Shown here one piece after another: positions 23,618-31,252 of a stretch of DNA of 31,252 nt. The notes under the pieces were generated by a model. It did no database searches. It was given only the letters and a program-made list of their open reading frames with translations, and had not been told where the DNA came from. The translations under genes and the position numbers were made by a program. Every line of letters begins with the position of its first letter. Position 1 is the stretch's first letter. Source of the stretch: CAYOWK01 sp964407665 (GTDB lineage: Bacteria > Pseudomonadota > Alphaproteobacteria > Caulobacterales > Hyphomonadaceae); contig CAYOWK010000045.1 of assembly GCA_964407665.1 (NCBI GenBank), forward strand, positions 1 through 31,252, written 5' to 3'.

Positions 23618-25249
23618 ATGGGCGCAACGCCCTCACCTCCCGGAAGCCGCACAGGAGGCGCACCCGCCGCCACGAGCGGCGCGTGGACCGGTCCCGCGCC
23701 TGGCACCCCGGAGATGCGCCGCCTGAACATCGGCTTCTTCGCGATGGTCATCGGCATGTTCATGGCGATCCTGGACATCCAGATCGTCGCCTCGTCCATC
23801 GGCGAGATCCAGGCGGGCGTCGCCGCCAGCTCGAGCGAAGTCGCCTGGATCCAGACCAGCTATCTCATCGCCGAGGTCATCGGCATCCCGCTGTCCGGAC
23901 TGCTCAACCGCGCGCTCGGCATGCGTGTGCTGTTCTGCGCTTCGGCTGTCTTCTTTACGATCTCGTCGACGCTGTGCGCGCTGGCGTGGAACCTCGAGAG
24001 CCTCATCGTCTTCCGCTGCATCCAGGGCTTTGCCGGCGCGGCGATGATCCCCACGACGATGGCGGCGGCGTTCAGCCTGTTCGGCCCCAATCGCTCGATG
24101 CTGCAGCAGGTGATGGTGGGCATGGTGGCGACGCTGGCGCCATCGATCGGCCCGACGCTCGGCGGCTGGGTCTCGGAGCATACCAGCTGGCACTGGCTGT
24201 TTCTCATCAATATCGCCCCGGGCGTCGCCGCCACCGTCCTGGTGTGGACCTACATCCCGAAGTCAGTCGTCAACTTCAACCTGCTCCGGCGGATCGATGT
24301 CTGGGGACTGGTCGCGATGGCGCTGTTCCTGGGCTCGTTCGAATACGTCTTCGAGGAGGGACCCACCGCTGGCTGGCTGGAGGACACCCACCTCGTCCAG
24401 TGGATGGCCGTCTGCGCCGTCGCCGGTTGCATCTTCTTCTGGCGGGCGTTCGCGGTCGACAATCCTGTGGTGAACCTTCGCGTCTTCATGGACCGCAACT
24501 TCGCGCTCAACTCCATGCTGGTCACGGTCGTCGGCTTCGGGCTGTTCGGCTCCGTCTACCTGATGCCGCTTTTCCTGGGTCAGGTGCGCGGCCTGTCTGC
24601 GATGCAGATCGGCACCGTCATGAGCGTCGGCGGACTTGGCATGTTCCTCGGCGGCCCGCTTGCCGGCGTCCTGATCCGCAAGACCGATCCGCGCTATGTG
24701 GTGGTGGCGGGCCTGATCCTGACGAGCGTGGGTCTGTTCTGGAACTCGTTCCTGACCGCGGAGTCCGGTTTCAACGAACTGTTCTGGCCGCAACTGATGC
24801 GGGGCGCCGGCATCATCATGAGCATGGTGCCAGTCAACTTCCTGGCGCTGGGCACGCTTTCGCCGGCGCAGCTGCCCAATGCGACCGGGCTCATCACGGT
24901 CTGCCGCAATCTGGGAGGGGCGGTCGGCCTCGCCCTGCTCAACACCATGCGGCTCAACTACAACGGTCTTCACGTGCAGGAGCTGGGGGCCGCCATGGAC
25001 CCCACCAATCCGGCCGTGGCGTCCTATCTGGCGGCCGCCGAGCAGCGTTTCCGGATGCTGGGCGCAGCCGATCCTCATGCCGCCGCGGTCGCCCAGCTGA
25101 CCCAGTACCTGCAGCGCGAAGCCGCCGTCATGACGTTCGCGAACATGTTCGTCGTGATGGCCTGCGCCTTCGCCGCGATGCTGCTGCTTGTGCCGCTGAT
25201 CAAGGTTCCGCAACGCCCGCCTACAACCGGTGCAGCGGCGGCGCACTGA
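23618..25249 (+). CDS. emrB: EmrB-type DHA2 family MFS efflux transporter
   Basis: The 543-residue transporter has 14 predicted membrane segments, as expected for the DHA2 drug:H+ antiporters. TM1 contains MVIGMFMAILDIQIVASS (the family 'LDiTIvnvAlP' site). It is followed by EVAWIQTSYLIAEVIGIPLSG, the loop motif NRALGMRVLF, and motif C as APSIGPTLGGWVSEHTSWHWLFLINIAPG. The N-terminal 30 residues are a Pro/Gly/Ala-rich tail. The ATG at 23618 has only a weak ribosome site, so coupling to emrA is likely. The stop is five bases from the stop of the converging gene. Confidence 0.94.
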   Translation: MGATPSPPGSRTGGAPAATSGAWTGPAPGTPEMRRLNIGFFAMVIGMFMAILDIQIVASSIGEIQAGVAASSSEVAWIQTSYLIAEVIGIPLSGLLNRALGMRVLFCASAVFFTISSTLCALAWNLESLIVFRCIQGFAGAAMIPTTMAAAFSLFGPNRSMLQQVMVGMVATLAPSIGPTLGGWVSEHTSWHWLFLINIAPGVAATVLVWTYIPKSVVNFNLLRRIDVWGLVAMALFLGSFEYVFEEGPTAGWLEDTHLVQWMAVCAVAGCIFFWRAFAVDNPVVNLRVFMDRNFALNSMLVTVVGFGLFGSVYLMPLFLGQVRGLSAMQIGTVMSVGGLGMFLGGPLAGVLIRKTDPRYVVVAGLILTSVGLFWNSFLTAESGFNELFWPQLMRGAGIIMSMVPVNFLALGTLSPAQLPNATGLITVCRNLGGAVGLALLNTMRLNYNGLHVQELGAAMDPTNPAVASYLAAAEQRFRMLGAADPHAAAVAQLTQYLQREAAVMTFANMFVVMACAFAAMLLLVPLIKVPQRPPTTGAAAAH

Positions 25250-25254
25250 GCGCC

Positions 25255-26109
25255 CTACTGCTGTATCCTGCCCCGCAGGTCGGCGAGTCGCGCTTCGATG
25301 TCGGCGAGGGCCGCCGAGTGCTGCTCGCCCTCGACCGCCGTCTGCGGCGAGGGCAGCGAGCGCCAGGCCCAGTCGCGTGCGAGCGCGTAGAGCACGTTAG
25401 CCTGCCCGGCGTCGCTGGCTGAGGACAGCGCCCGTTCGAACTGGCGGGCCAGAACGTTGGCGCCGCGAATGTCGGCATCCGTAGCGCTCACGAGCGCAAC
25501 GGCCTCTTCATGGCGACCCTGTGCGATGAGAGCGCCCGCGGCGGCTTCTGCATCCCGGATGGCGCGATCGCGCCGGGCGTCTTCCTCGATGCGCGGATCA
25601 ACAACCGGATCTCCATCCGCAGGCGGCACGCCGCCGGGGAGCAGCGGCAGTTCGGGGGCAGTCGCCGGATAGCTCACCTCGATGGTCATCATCGCCCGCT
25701 CGGCAAATGTCCCGTAGTCGTTCCAGAGGCCGGCGGGAGCCTCTGCCGCTGCGACAAGAACGACGCCTCCGCATTCCAGCGCGAACCGCGAACGGATCCA
25801 GCCCGCCCCCTGCTCTCGCCACAACAGGCCGTGATGCGATCTGGCCGGCCCGCCGCACGACGCTTCGAAAGCATCGGAGGTCAGGAAGGCGGCGCCTGCC
25901 GCCTGCAGCGCATCGATCAGCGAGGCCGCGCCGCCAGCGACGGCGACAGCCACGACAAGCGCCGGACCATCCGCAATCGAACGGAAAACGACGAGGGTTT
26001 CACCGGCTCCAGCCGAAGCACCGGCTATCTCGTCAGCAAACAGACCGGGAGGAAGTTCAAGCGAGAACTTGAGGATATCGTTGCCAAAGGAATATCTTGG
26101 ATAGGTCAT
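25255..26109 (-). CDS. Hypothetical protein, possible PsbP/DcrB-like N-terminal domain
   Basis: I do not recognise this 284-residue protein. There is no signal peptide. The first half (about 1-150) alternates strands and helices: PRYSFGNDILKFSLELPPGLF, then VVFRSIADGPALVVAVAV, then SRFALECGGVVLVAAAEAPAGLWNDYG. This hints at the DcrB/Mog1/PsbP alpha-beta fold, with low certainty. The second half (about 185-284) is acidic and helical, with repeated Glu/Ala/Arg stretches and a C-terminal coiled coil (ADIEARLADLRGRIQQ). I chose the ATG at 26109. A TTG 72 bases upstream is possible but would overlap the Crp/Fnr gene. It lies 49 bases after that regulator on the same strand, so the two probably share a transcript. 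Confidence 0.68.
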   Translation of the reverse strand: MTYPRYSFGNDILKFSLELPPGLFADEIAGASAGAGETLVVFRSIADGPALVVAVAVAGGAASLIDALQAAGAAFLTSDAFEASCGGPARSHHGLLWREQGAGWIRSRFALECGGVVLVAAAEAPAGLWNDYGTFAERAMMTIEVSYPATAPELPLLPGGVPPADGDPVVDPRIEEDARRDRAIRDAEAAAGALIAQGRHEEAVALVSATDADIRGANVLARQFERALSSASDAGQANVLYALARDWAWRSLPSPQTAVEGEQHSAALADIEARLADLRGRIQQ

Positions 26110-26158
26110 GGGCCGCCGCAGGTTGAGAGCGGCAACATAGAGCACGACGCCATCCGGT

Positions 26159-26914
26159 CTATACGGATGCGTCGGCGCCAAAGTGGAGGTAGTCCCGCGA
26201 GAACCCTGCGATCAGGGCCAGCCGCTCCGGATCGATGACCCGGATCCGGGTTTTGGCGTACTCGGCCACGCCCTCCTCCGCGAGCTTCCGGAATGTGCGG
26301 TTCACGTGGATCACGCTGATGCCAAGGATATCGGCGAAATCCTCCTGGTTGATGGGCGTCTCGATCCGGTCGCGGGGCATGCCGTCGATCACCGATAGAC
26401 GCACGGCCATCTCGCACAGAACGAACGCCAGCTTCTCGAAACTGTCGCGCCGCCCCAGCGAGACGATCCGTTCGGCCATGATCGACTGCTCCTGGGCGGC
26501 GGTCCACGCAATGGCGGCTGCAAAACCCGCGTGGCGGCGCCAAAGGTCCACGACGCCCGGCGCCTCCAGCCTGATGACCCGCAACGGCGAGCGCGCCATG
26601 AGGTCGAAACCAGAGGCCCCGAACAGCACGGAGTCCGAGCACAGGATGTCGCCCGGCAGGCAATAGTCGATGATCTGGCGCTTGCCACACGGCAAGGTGC
26701 GGGCGCGCAAGGCCCACCCGGCCTCAAGGATGAAAAGAACCGGACACCGGTCTCCTTCCTTCACGAAGACACGGCCGGCCGGCAGATCGATTCTGTCGCG
26801 CATGAGCGAGCGAAGATCGTGCAGGATGGCCTCGCCTAGAGGCCGGATACTGGCCATCCGCTGACACAGGCGTTCTGCTGTCCGTTCCACGGACGTGGCG
26901 TAATAGGTCTGCAT
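26159..26914 (-). CDS. Crp/Fnr family transcriptional regulator
   Basis: The product is about 251 residues. The N-terminal cyclic-nucleotide-binding-type beta roll (about 25-140) contains RIDLPAGRVFVKEGD, LFILEAGWALRARTLPCGKRQIIDYCLPGDIL and a C-terminal dimer helix. The HTH_Crp domain follows: INQEDFADILGISVIHVNRTFRKLAEEGV. The RGE..GE phosphate-binding signature of CRP and the Fnr N-terminal cysteine cluster are absent, so the signal is unknown. The ATG at 26914 gives a sensible N-terminus but has no clear ribosome site; longer in-frame starts exist up to 26995. A 7-bp inverted repeat (26966-26972/26982-26988) sits upstream. Confidence 0.9.
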   Translation of the reverse strand: MQTYYATSVERTAERLCQRMASIRPLGEAILHDLRSLMRDRIDLPAGRVFVKEGDRCPVLFILEAGWALRARTLPCGKRQIIDYCLPGDILCSDSVLFGASGFDLMARSPLRVIRLEAPGVVDLWRRHAGFAAAIAWTAAQEQSIMAERIVSLGRRDSFEKLAFVLCEMAVRLSVIDGMPRDRIETPINQEDFADILGISVIHVNRTFRKLAEEGVAEYAKTRIRVIDPERLALIAGFSRDYLHFGADASV

Positions 26915-27219
26915 GGTGGTATCTGTGACGCGCTGACCTAGAGCAGGCCGCCTGGAAGCGACCCCTCCGGGATCAGGCTGGTCCCGGATGCGCAAGGACT
27001 GAAGCTGGGAGTCTGGACAGGCATTTTGCTACCTCTGATCATCCCCGACCGGTTAACTCACCCCAAGACAATGCGGATTTTCAAATGTTAGTTCCGTGAA
27101 AAAAAGCTCATTCGAGACAGGGCCATAATGGGGCAGTTGAGGCAAAATCCTGGCGGGGCGGCCCTTCCCCTGTGCGACATGGCGTGGCCGCCTGCAGGAT
27201 TCATCCGAGGAAGAGAACA

Positions 27220-27594
27220 ATGCTGGGCAGCGAACGCCGGCTAAATCCCCTGATCAGCTGGCTTGTCGGAGCGCTGGCGCTCCTGGTCGGGGACGCCCTG
27301 CTCTCGGGCGTCTACATCGCCGGCTTCGGCTATGCGCTGATTGCAGCGGCAGCGATCGGCCTCGTGAACCTGCTGGTCCGGCCGATCCTGTTCGTCCTGA
27401 CCCTGCCGATCACGCTCGTAACCTTTGGCCTGTTCGCTCTGGTCCTGAACGGCGCGATGCTCGGCCTCGCCGCCTGGATCGCGCCCGGCTTCCAGATCAC
27501 GAGCCTGCTGAGCGCGATCGGGCTCGGTCTCATTCTCGGGTTCGCGCAGCTCTTCGCGTTTGCCATCCTCTCGGAGCGCCCGCAGGACCGCTGA
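27220..27594 (+). CDS. Phage holin family 4-like membrane protein
   Basis: The 124-residue protein is almost wholly hydrophobic, with four membrane segments (about 10-30, 34-55, 60-82 and 93-118). It has the family features NPLISWLVGALALLVGD and GLVNLLVRPILFVLTLPITLVTFGLFALVLNGAML, with the 'N..vrPil..ltlPlt..t.Glf..viN' pattern. Despite the holin name the family is widespread in chromosomes and its role is unknown; nothing phage-like is near. GAGG lies nine bases before the ATG at 27220, which I prefer to the in-frame start at 27172. Confidence 0.88.
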   Translation: MLGSERRLNPLISWLVGALALLVGDALLSGVYIAGFGYALIAAAAIGLVNLLVRPILFVLTLPITLVTFGLFALVLNGAMLGLAAWIAPGFQITSLLSAIGLGLILGFAQLFAFAILSERPQDR

Positions 27595-27610
27595 ACCCTG
27601 AACACGAAAA

Positions 27611-27644
27611 GGCCCGGACAGATGCATCTGCATCCGCCCGGGCC
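27611..27644 (-). terminator. Terminator between convergent genes
   Basis: ggcccgg (27611-27617) pairs with ccgggcc (27638-27644). A 12-base palindrome cagatgcatctg (27619-27630) within the loop can fold too. On the minus strand it is followed by ttttcgtg, so it best serves the small secreted-protein gene ending at 27686. It may also stop transcripts of the membrane-protein gene ending at 27594. Confidence 0.72.
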
Positions 27645-27685
27645 CATATCGAACCTGTCATGCCGCAAACCGGCGAGACGGGAGC

Positions 27686-28066
27686 TTACTTCATGGCAAG
27701 CGTGGCGCCTTTGGCGGCCGCAGCTTCCTTGACCTTGTCGCTGACCTTCTTGAACGCGACGGTGCCGGCGCCCGAAGCGTCGAGCGTGGCGACGCCTTCA
27801 ACCCAGCTGTAGCCGCCGCCGCCCATGAAGTTGTACTTGTATTCGACTTCGAACTTGCCGCCGCGGGTGTCGCAGGCGGTGAGGTTCAGCATCTCCTTGC
27901 CATCGATGGCGATCGCCTTGGACACGGCGTCACGCACCAGGACAGCCGTCTGCTGACCGACGGAATCGATTTCCTTGCTGTTGCAGTCCAGCGCCAGAGC
28001 GGCCGGAGCGGCGGCGAAAGCGACAACCGCCAGAGCGGCCGCGCGAGTGAGGTTCTTCAGGGACAT
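27686..28066 (-). CDS. Small secreted protein of unknown function
   Basis: The 126-residue product has a clear signal peptide (basic start, hydrophobic 9-24, likely cut after ALA at about 26). The mature protein of about 100 residues has two cysteines (CNSKEID at the start and LTACDTRGGKF) that could form one disulfide. It has alternating strands (KFEVEYKYNF, GYSWVEGVATLDA) and a Lys/Ala-rich C-terminal helix (KKVSDKVKEAAAAKGA). The strand pattern is compatible with a small periplasmic alpha-beta fold, but I recognise no family. AAGGAGAG lies about ten bases before the ATG. It has its own terminator and is probably transcribed alone. Confidence 0.78.
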   Translation of the reverse strand: MSLKNLTRAAALAVVAFAAAPAALALDCNSKEIDSVGQQTAVLVRDAVSKAIAIDGKEMLNLTACDTRGGKFEVEYKYNFMGGGGYSWVEGVATLDASGAGTVAFKKVSDKVKEAAAAKGATLAMK

Positions 28067-28311
28067 TCTGTACTGCTCTCCTTATGTTCGGCGACATTCT
28101 GTTCGGCGAACTGTCTATGGAGGCACTGTCGCTCAACGCGGATAAATTAGCGTAAATCCGATCCCGGTTTTTGTTCGCATTTCGATTTCGGACGCTGCAG
28201 CGCAATAACGAACGCGTGTTGTGTTGCACCAGCAGACTTCCGCTGACGGCAGGCCGTTAGCGTGATGCACGCGTGCGGAGAAACCTGCCCGGACCGGCCT
28301 CGGAACATGGA
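28067..28311. other. Intergenic region upstream of the small secreted-protein gene
   Basis: No gene is seen here. The minus-strand leader of the small secreted protein carries a good ribosome site near 28076-28083. Next to it tgttcggcga occurs twice about 16 bases apart (near 28085 and 28101), which could be a regulator site. The AT-rich stretch around 28140-28175 is the likely promoter region, but no confident hexamers were found. Confidence 0.4.
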
Positions 28312-28345
28312 AACGCCGCCGGCATCTGGCGATGACGGCGGCGTT
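28312..28345 (-). terminator. Hairpin after the chemoreceptor gene
   Basis: aacgccgccg (28312-28321) and cggcggcgtt (28336-28345) form a perfect 10-bp stem with a 14-nt loop, 21 bases past the stop of the chemoreceptor gene. On the minus strand a short TTT follows. It is likely the terminator of that gene. Confidence 0.7.
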
Positions 28346-28366
28346 CCGGAAGGCTGAAGCGACAGA

Positions 28367-30097
28367 TCAGGCGGCAGCGAGATCCGCCAGGAAGCGCTGG
28401 ACGCTGCGGCTCATGACCGTCGAGCGCTCCGAGAGATCCTGCGCCGCCTGCAGCATGTTCTGCGAGGCGCTGGCGTTCTCGCGAGCGGCTTCCGAGAGCT
28501 TGACCACGGACTCGGCGGCTTCGTTGGTGCCGTCCGACGCTTCGTTGACGTTGCGCGCGATCTCGTTGGTCGCCTGGCTCTGCTGGCTGACCGACAGGGC
28601 GATGGACGACGCGATCTCGCTGATCTTGCGGGTCGTGTCGCCGATGCCGCCGATGGCGCCGAGGCCGAGTTCGGCGGCCTTCTGGATCTGTTCGATACGC
28701 TGGCGGATTTCGTCGGTGGCCTTGGCTGTCTGGCTGGCGAGCGACTTCACTTCGCTGGCGACGACCGCGAAGCCGCGGCCGGCGTCGCCCGCACGCGCCG
28801 CCTCGATGGTGGCGTTGAGGGCCAGCAGGTTGGTCTGGTTGGCGATGGCGTTGATGAGATCGACGACCATGCCGATCTGCTCGGCGGCGTTGGACAGCTC
28901 CGACATGGCGTCGTTGGTCCGGTCGACCTCGGCCACGGCGGTCTGCGAGATACGAGCCGATTGCGAAGCCTGGTTGCCGATTTCCTCGATGGAGGCGCCC
29001 AGCTCGATCGCGGCGGAGGCCACGTTCTGGACGTTCGAGGAGGAAGCCCGGATCGTCTCGACGGCGAAGGCCGACGAGCGGCCATTGCCTTCGGCCTGAG
29101 CCAGGAGCCCCTTGCCGGTAACGGTGAGCTCTTCGGCGGCAGACGACAGCGCCGTCAGCATTTCATGCGTTTCGGCCTGGAACCGGGCGGCAAGCTGCGA
29201 GACCTGCTGGGCGCGGCGCTCGCGGGTGGCGACCTGCTCGGCCTCGGCGGCGGCAAGGCGCTGGCGTTCAGCGGCGTTGTCCTTGAAGACCTCGAGGCTC
29301 TCGACCACGGCGCCAAGCTCGTCGCGGCGGGCAAGGCTGCGGATGTCGACGTTGAGATCGCCCTGCGCGAGGTCGCGCGTGGTGCGGGCGATCCGCTGGA
29401 TGCCGTTGACCGTGAGCTTGGCGGAGATCAGCGCAGCGCCGGACGTGACCAGCACAGACACAGCCGCGAGCCCCATGAGGACCATCAGGCCCCACTGCAG
29501 GGTCTCGCCGGCAGCCTTGGCGTTCTCATCGGCGGCGGCGACCTGGGCCTCGATGATCTTGTCGGAGAGTTCCGCCATCTTGGCGTAGTTGGTGTCGAAC
29601 TGTTCGACGAAGCCGACGACGCTGGCGAAATCGGATTCGACCACGCCGCCGAGGAAGTCGAGGCCATCGGCGTAGGTGGTCAGTTCGGCCTCGAGCTGCT
29701 TGATCATTTCAAGCTGCTGCTCGTCGGTGACGTCGGCTTCCGAGGCCTTCAGCTGTTCGTAGAGGCTGGTGACGGTCGCCTTCAGCTCGGCGAGTGGCGC
29801 AGACGCGTCCATCGAGGGATCGACCGCCTTGCCGGTGAGCGTCCGGAACAGCGTGCCATTCACCTGACGGACGTCCGCCTTGAAAGCTCCGAACCGGATG
29901 GCTTCGGGCAGGCTCTTGGTGTTGAGCTGGTCAATCGTTTCCGACTGCTTGTCCAGAATGAGCTTGGCGCCGACGCCGACGCCTGCGATCAGGGCGACGG
30001 ACACGCCCGCGGGCACCATGAACTTGGCCATGAACGGCCAGTTCGAAATGTTGCTCCACTTGCTGTTGGCGGAGCTGTCGAATTCACCGTGGGACAT
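28367..30097 (-). CDS. Methyl-accepting chemotaxis protein
   Basis: The 576-residue receptor has a first membrane helix (about 21-47). A periplasmic helical sensor domain of about 160 residues follows (with LKASEADVTDEQQLEMIKQLEAEL), then a second helix (WGLMVLMGLAAVSVLVTSGAAL) and a HAMP domain (GIQRIARTTRDLAQGDLNVDI). The long signalling coiled coil has the conserved tip INAIANQTNLLALNATIEAARAGDAGRGFAVVASEVKSLA, which contacts CheA and CheW. The sensor looks like a four-helix bundle; its ligand is unknown. The C-terminus (RFLADLAAA) lacks a CheR-tethering pentapeptide. AGGGGAG upstream fixes the ATG at 30097. The gene stands alone, about 13 kb from the che operon. Confidence 0.94.
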   Translation of the reverse strand: MSHGEFDSSANSKWSNISNWPFMAKFMVPAGVSVALIAGVGVGAKLILDKQSETIDQLNTKSLPEAIRFGAFKADVRQVNGTLFRTLTGKAVDPSMDASAPLAELKATVTSLYEQLKASEADVTDEQQLEMIKQLEAELTTYADGLDFLGGVVESDFASVVGFVEQFDTNYAKMAELSDKIIEAQVAAADENAKAAGETLQWGLMVLMGLAAVSVLVTSGAALISAKLTVNGIQRIARTTRDLAQGDLNVDIRSLARRDELGAVVESLEVFKDNAAERQRLAAAEAEQVATRERRAQQVSQLAARFQAETHEMLTALSSAAEELTVTGKGLLAQAEGNGRSSAFAVETIRASSSNVQNVASAAIELGASIEEIGNQASQSARISQTAVAEVDRTNDAMSELSNAAEQIGMVVDLINAIANQTNLLALNATIEAARAGDAGRGFAVVASEVKSLASQTAKATDEIRQRIEQIQKAAELGLGAIGGIGDTTRKISEIASSIALSVSQQSQATNEIARNVNEASDGTNEAAESVVKLSEAARENASASQNMLQAAQDLSERSTVMSRSVQRFLADLAAA

Positions 30098-30451
30098 GTG
30101 TCTCCCCTGCATCTGCCGATGCGTGCCTGTCATCAGCGACCGCCCCTCCCCCAAAGGCCAGAGGACGCTCGCGTTCTACTGACATAAAAGCGTGTTTGGG
30201 TTGACGACCTACTAACGGATGAAACAGGCCTTACGAATTTTCCACATTCCGATAGGACTTTCGACCCTGAGCCGTCGCCAGCCTGTTCTGGATCAAGGCG
30301 CGCGGGCGCCAGGGGACCCAGGTTAACGAAGTGCTGACGCCGGGCCTTGTGCGGCCATCCCGCTACACTACCTCTCTGTGCAGGAGCGGGATGCCGGCAT
30401 CGGGTCCCTGCGCCCACGATTGTGCAGACTGCTTTATACAAGGGTCACGAG
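30098..30451. other. Divergent promoter region of the chemoreceptor and clpB
   Basis: The 354 bases hold no gene. Promoters for both divergent genes must lie here, but I can assign no confident hexamers. On the clpB side catcccgct (30356-30364) and agcgggatg (30385-30393) form a 9-bp inverted repeat with a 20-nt loop, about 60-95 bases before the clpB start. Confidence 0.45.

Positions 30452-31252
<801 letters not shown>

Noticed and set aside
26966..26988. Third copy of the double-hairpin repeat (tccggga/tcccgga)
   Set aside because: It is only a 7-bp inverted repeat with a 9-nt loop and lacks the gtcat/atgac ends and the second hairpin.
27220..27594. Holin-family protein as evidence of prophage
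   Set aside because: This family is common in bacterial chromosomes, and no lysis, integrase or structural phage gene is nearby.
30341..30370. Heat-shock (RpoH) promoter for clpB from CTTGTG and CTACAC
   Set aside because: The spacing is too short and the -10 element does not match the consensus. A CIRCE element was also sought and not found.

Overview
The window is GC-rich bacterial chromosome with tightly packed genes and no trace of phage, integrase, insertion sequence, tRNA, rRNA or CRISPR array. The truncated gene at the left edge encodes the C-terminal DNA-binding domain of CtrA. A ChpT-type histidine phosphotransferase lies 14 kb away. Together with a PcaF-type thiolase, DUF4112, a YdbH/YnbE/YdbL set and many proteins of alphaproteobacterial character, this points to an alphaproteobacterium. 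A stalked or budding lineage near Caulobacterales/Hyphomonadaceae is my best guess; this is inference, not proof.

Layout. 1-250: end of ctrA and its terminator. 248-3900: a flavin-type split-barrel protein, a DUF1003 membrane protein, and a minus-strand DUF4112-ktrA-ktrB potassium uptake group. 4237-7317: two secreted lipoproteins (a DUF3089 alpha/beta-hydrolase-like protein and a Ca2+-dependent PI-PLC-like protein) and a VOC-fold protein, with two copies of a 110-bp double-hairpin repeat in the gaps. 7457-8662: a PcaF-type thiolase. 8786-15086: a compact minus-strand signalling operon in the order chpT-like, cheA, cheW, cheY, cheB, cheR, closed by a strong hairpin. 15269-19280: ydbH-ynbE-ydbL, an envelope lipid-transport set, divergent from an M23 endopeptidase of the MepM type (19454-20872). 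20998-21480: a DUF6265 lipoprotein. 21505-25249: a TetR repressor divergent from an emrA-emrB-type efflux pair, with a palindromic operator over the pump promoter. 25255-28066: an unrecognised protein downstream of a Crp/Fnr regulator, a small four-helix membrane protein and a small secreted protein. 28367-30097: a methyl-accepting chemotaxis protein. 30452-end: start of clpB.

How the parts work together. The che operon encodes a complete phosphorelay core (kinase, coupling protein, response regulator, methylesterase, methyltransferase) but no receptor, CheD or CheZ. It begins with a ChpT-like phosphotransferase, the class that passes phosphate from CckA to CtrA. CheA carries an extra CheW domain and a divergent receiver at its C-terminus. 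The most interesting idea in the window is therefore a chemosensory array wired to the CtrA cell-cycle relay. The only receptor gene here is about 13 kb from the operon. The other points worth a second look are the paired palindromic repeats, the lipoprotein group, and the orphan genes near the Crp/Fnr regulator.
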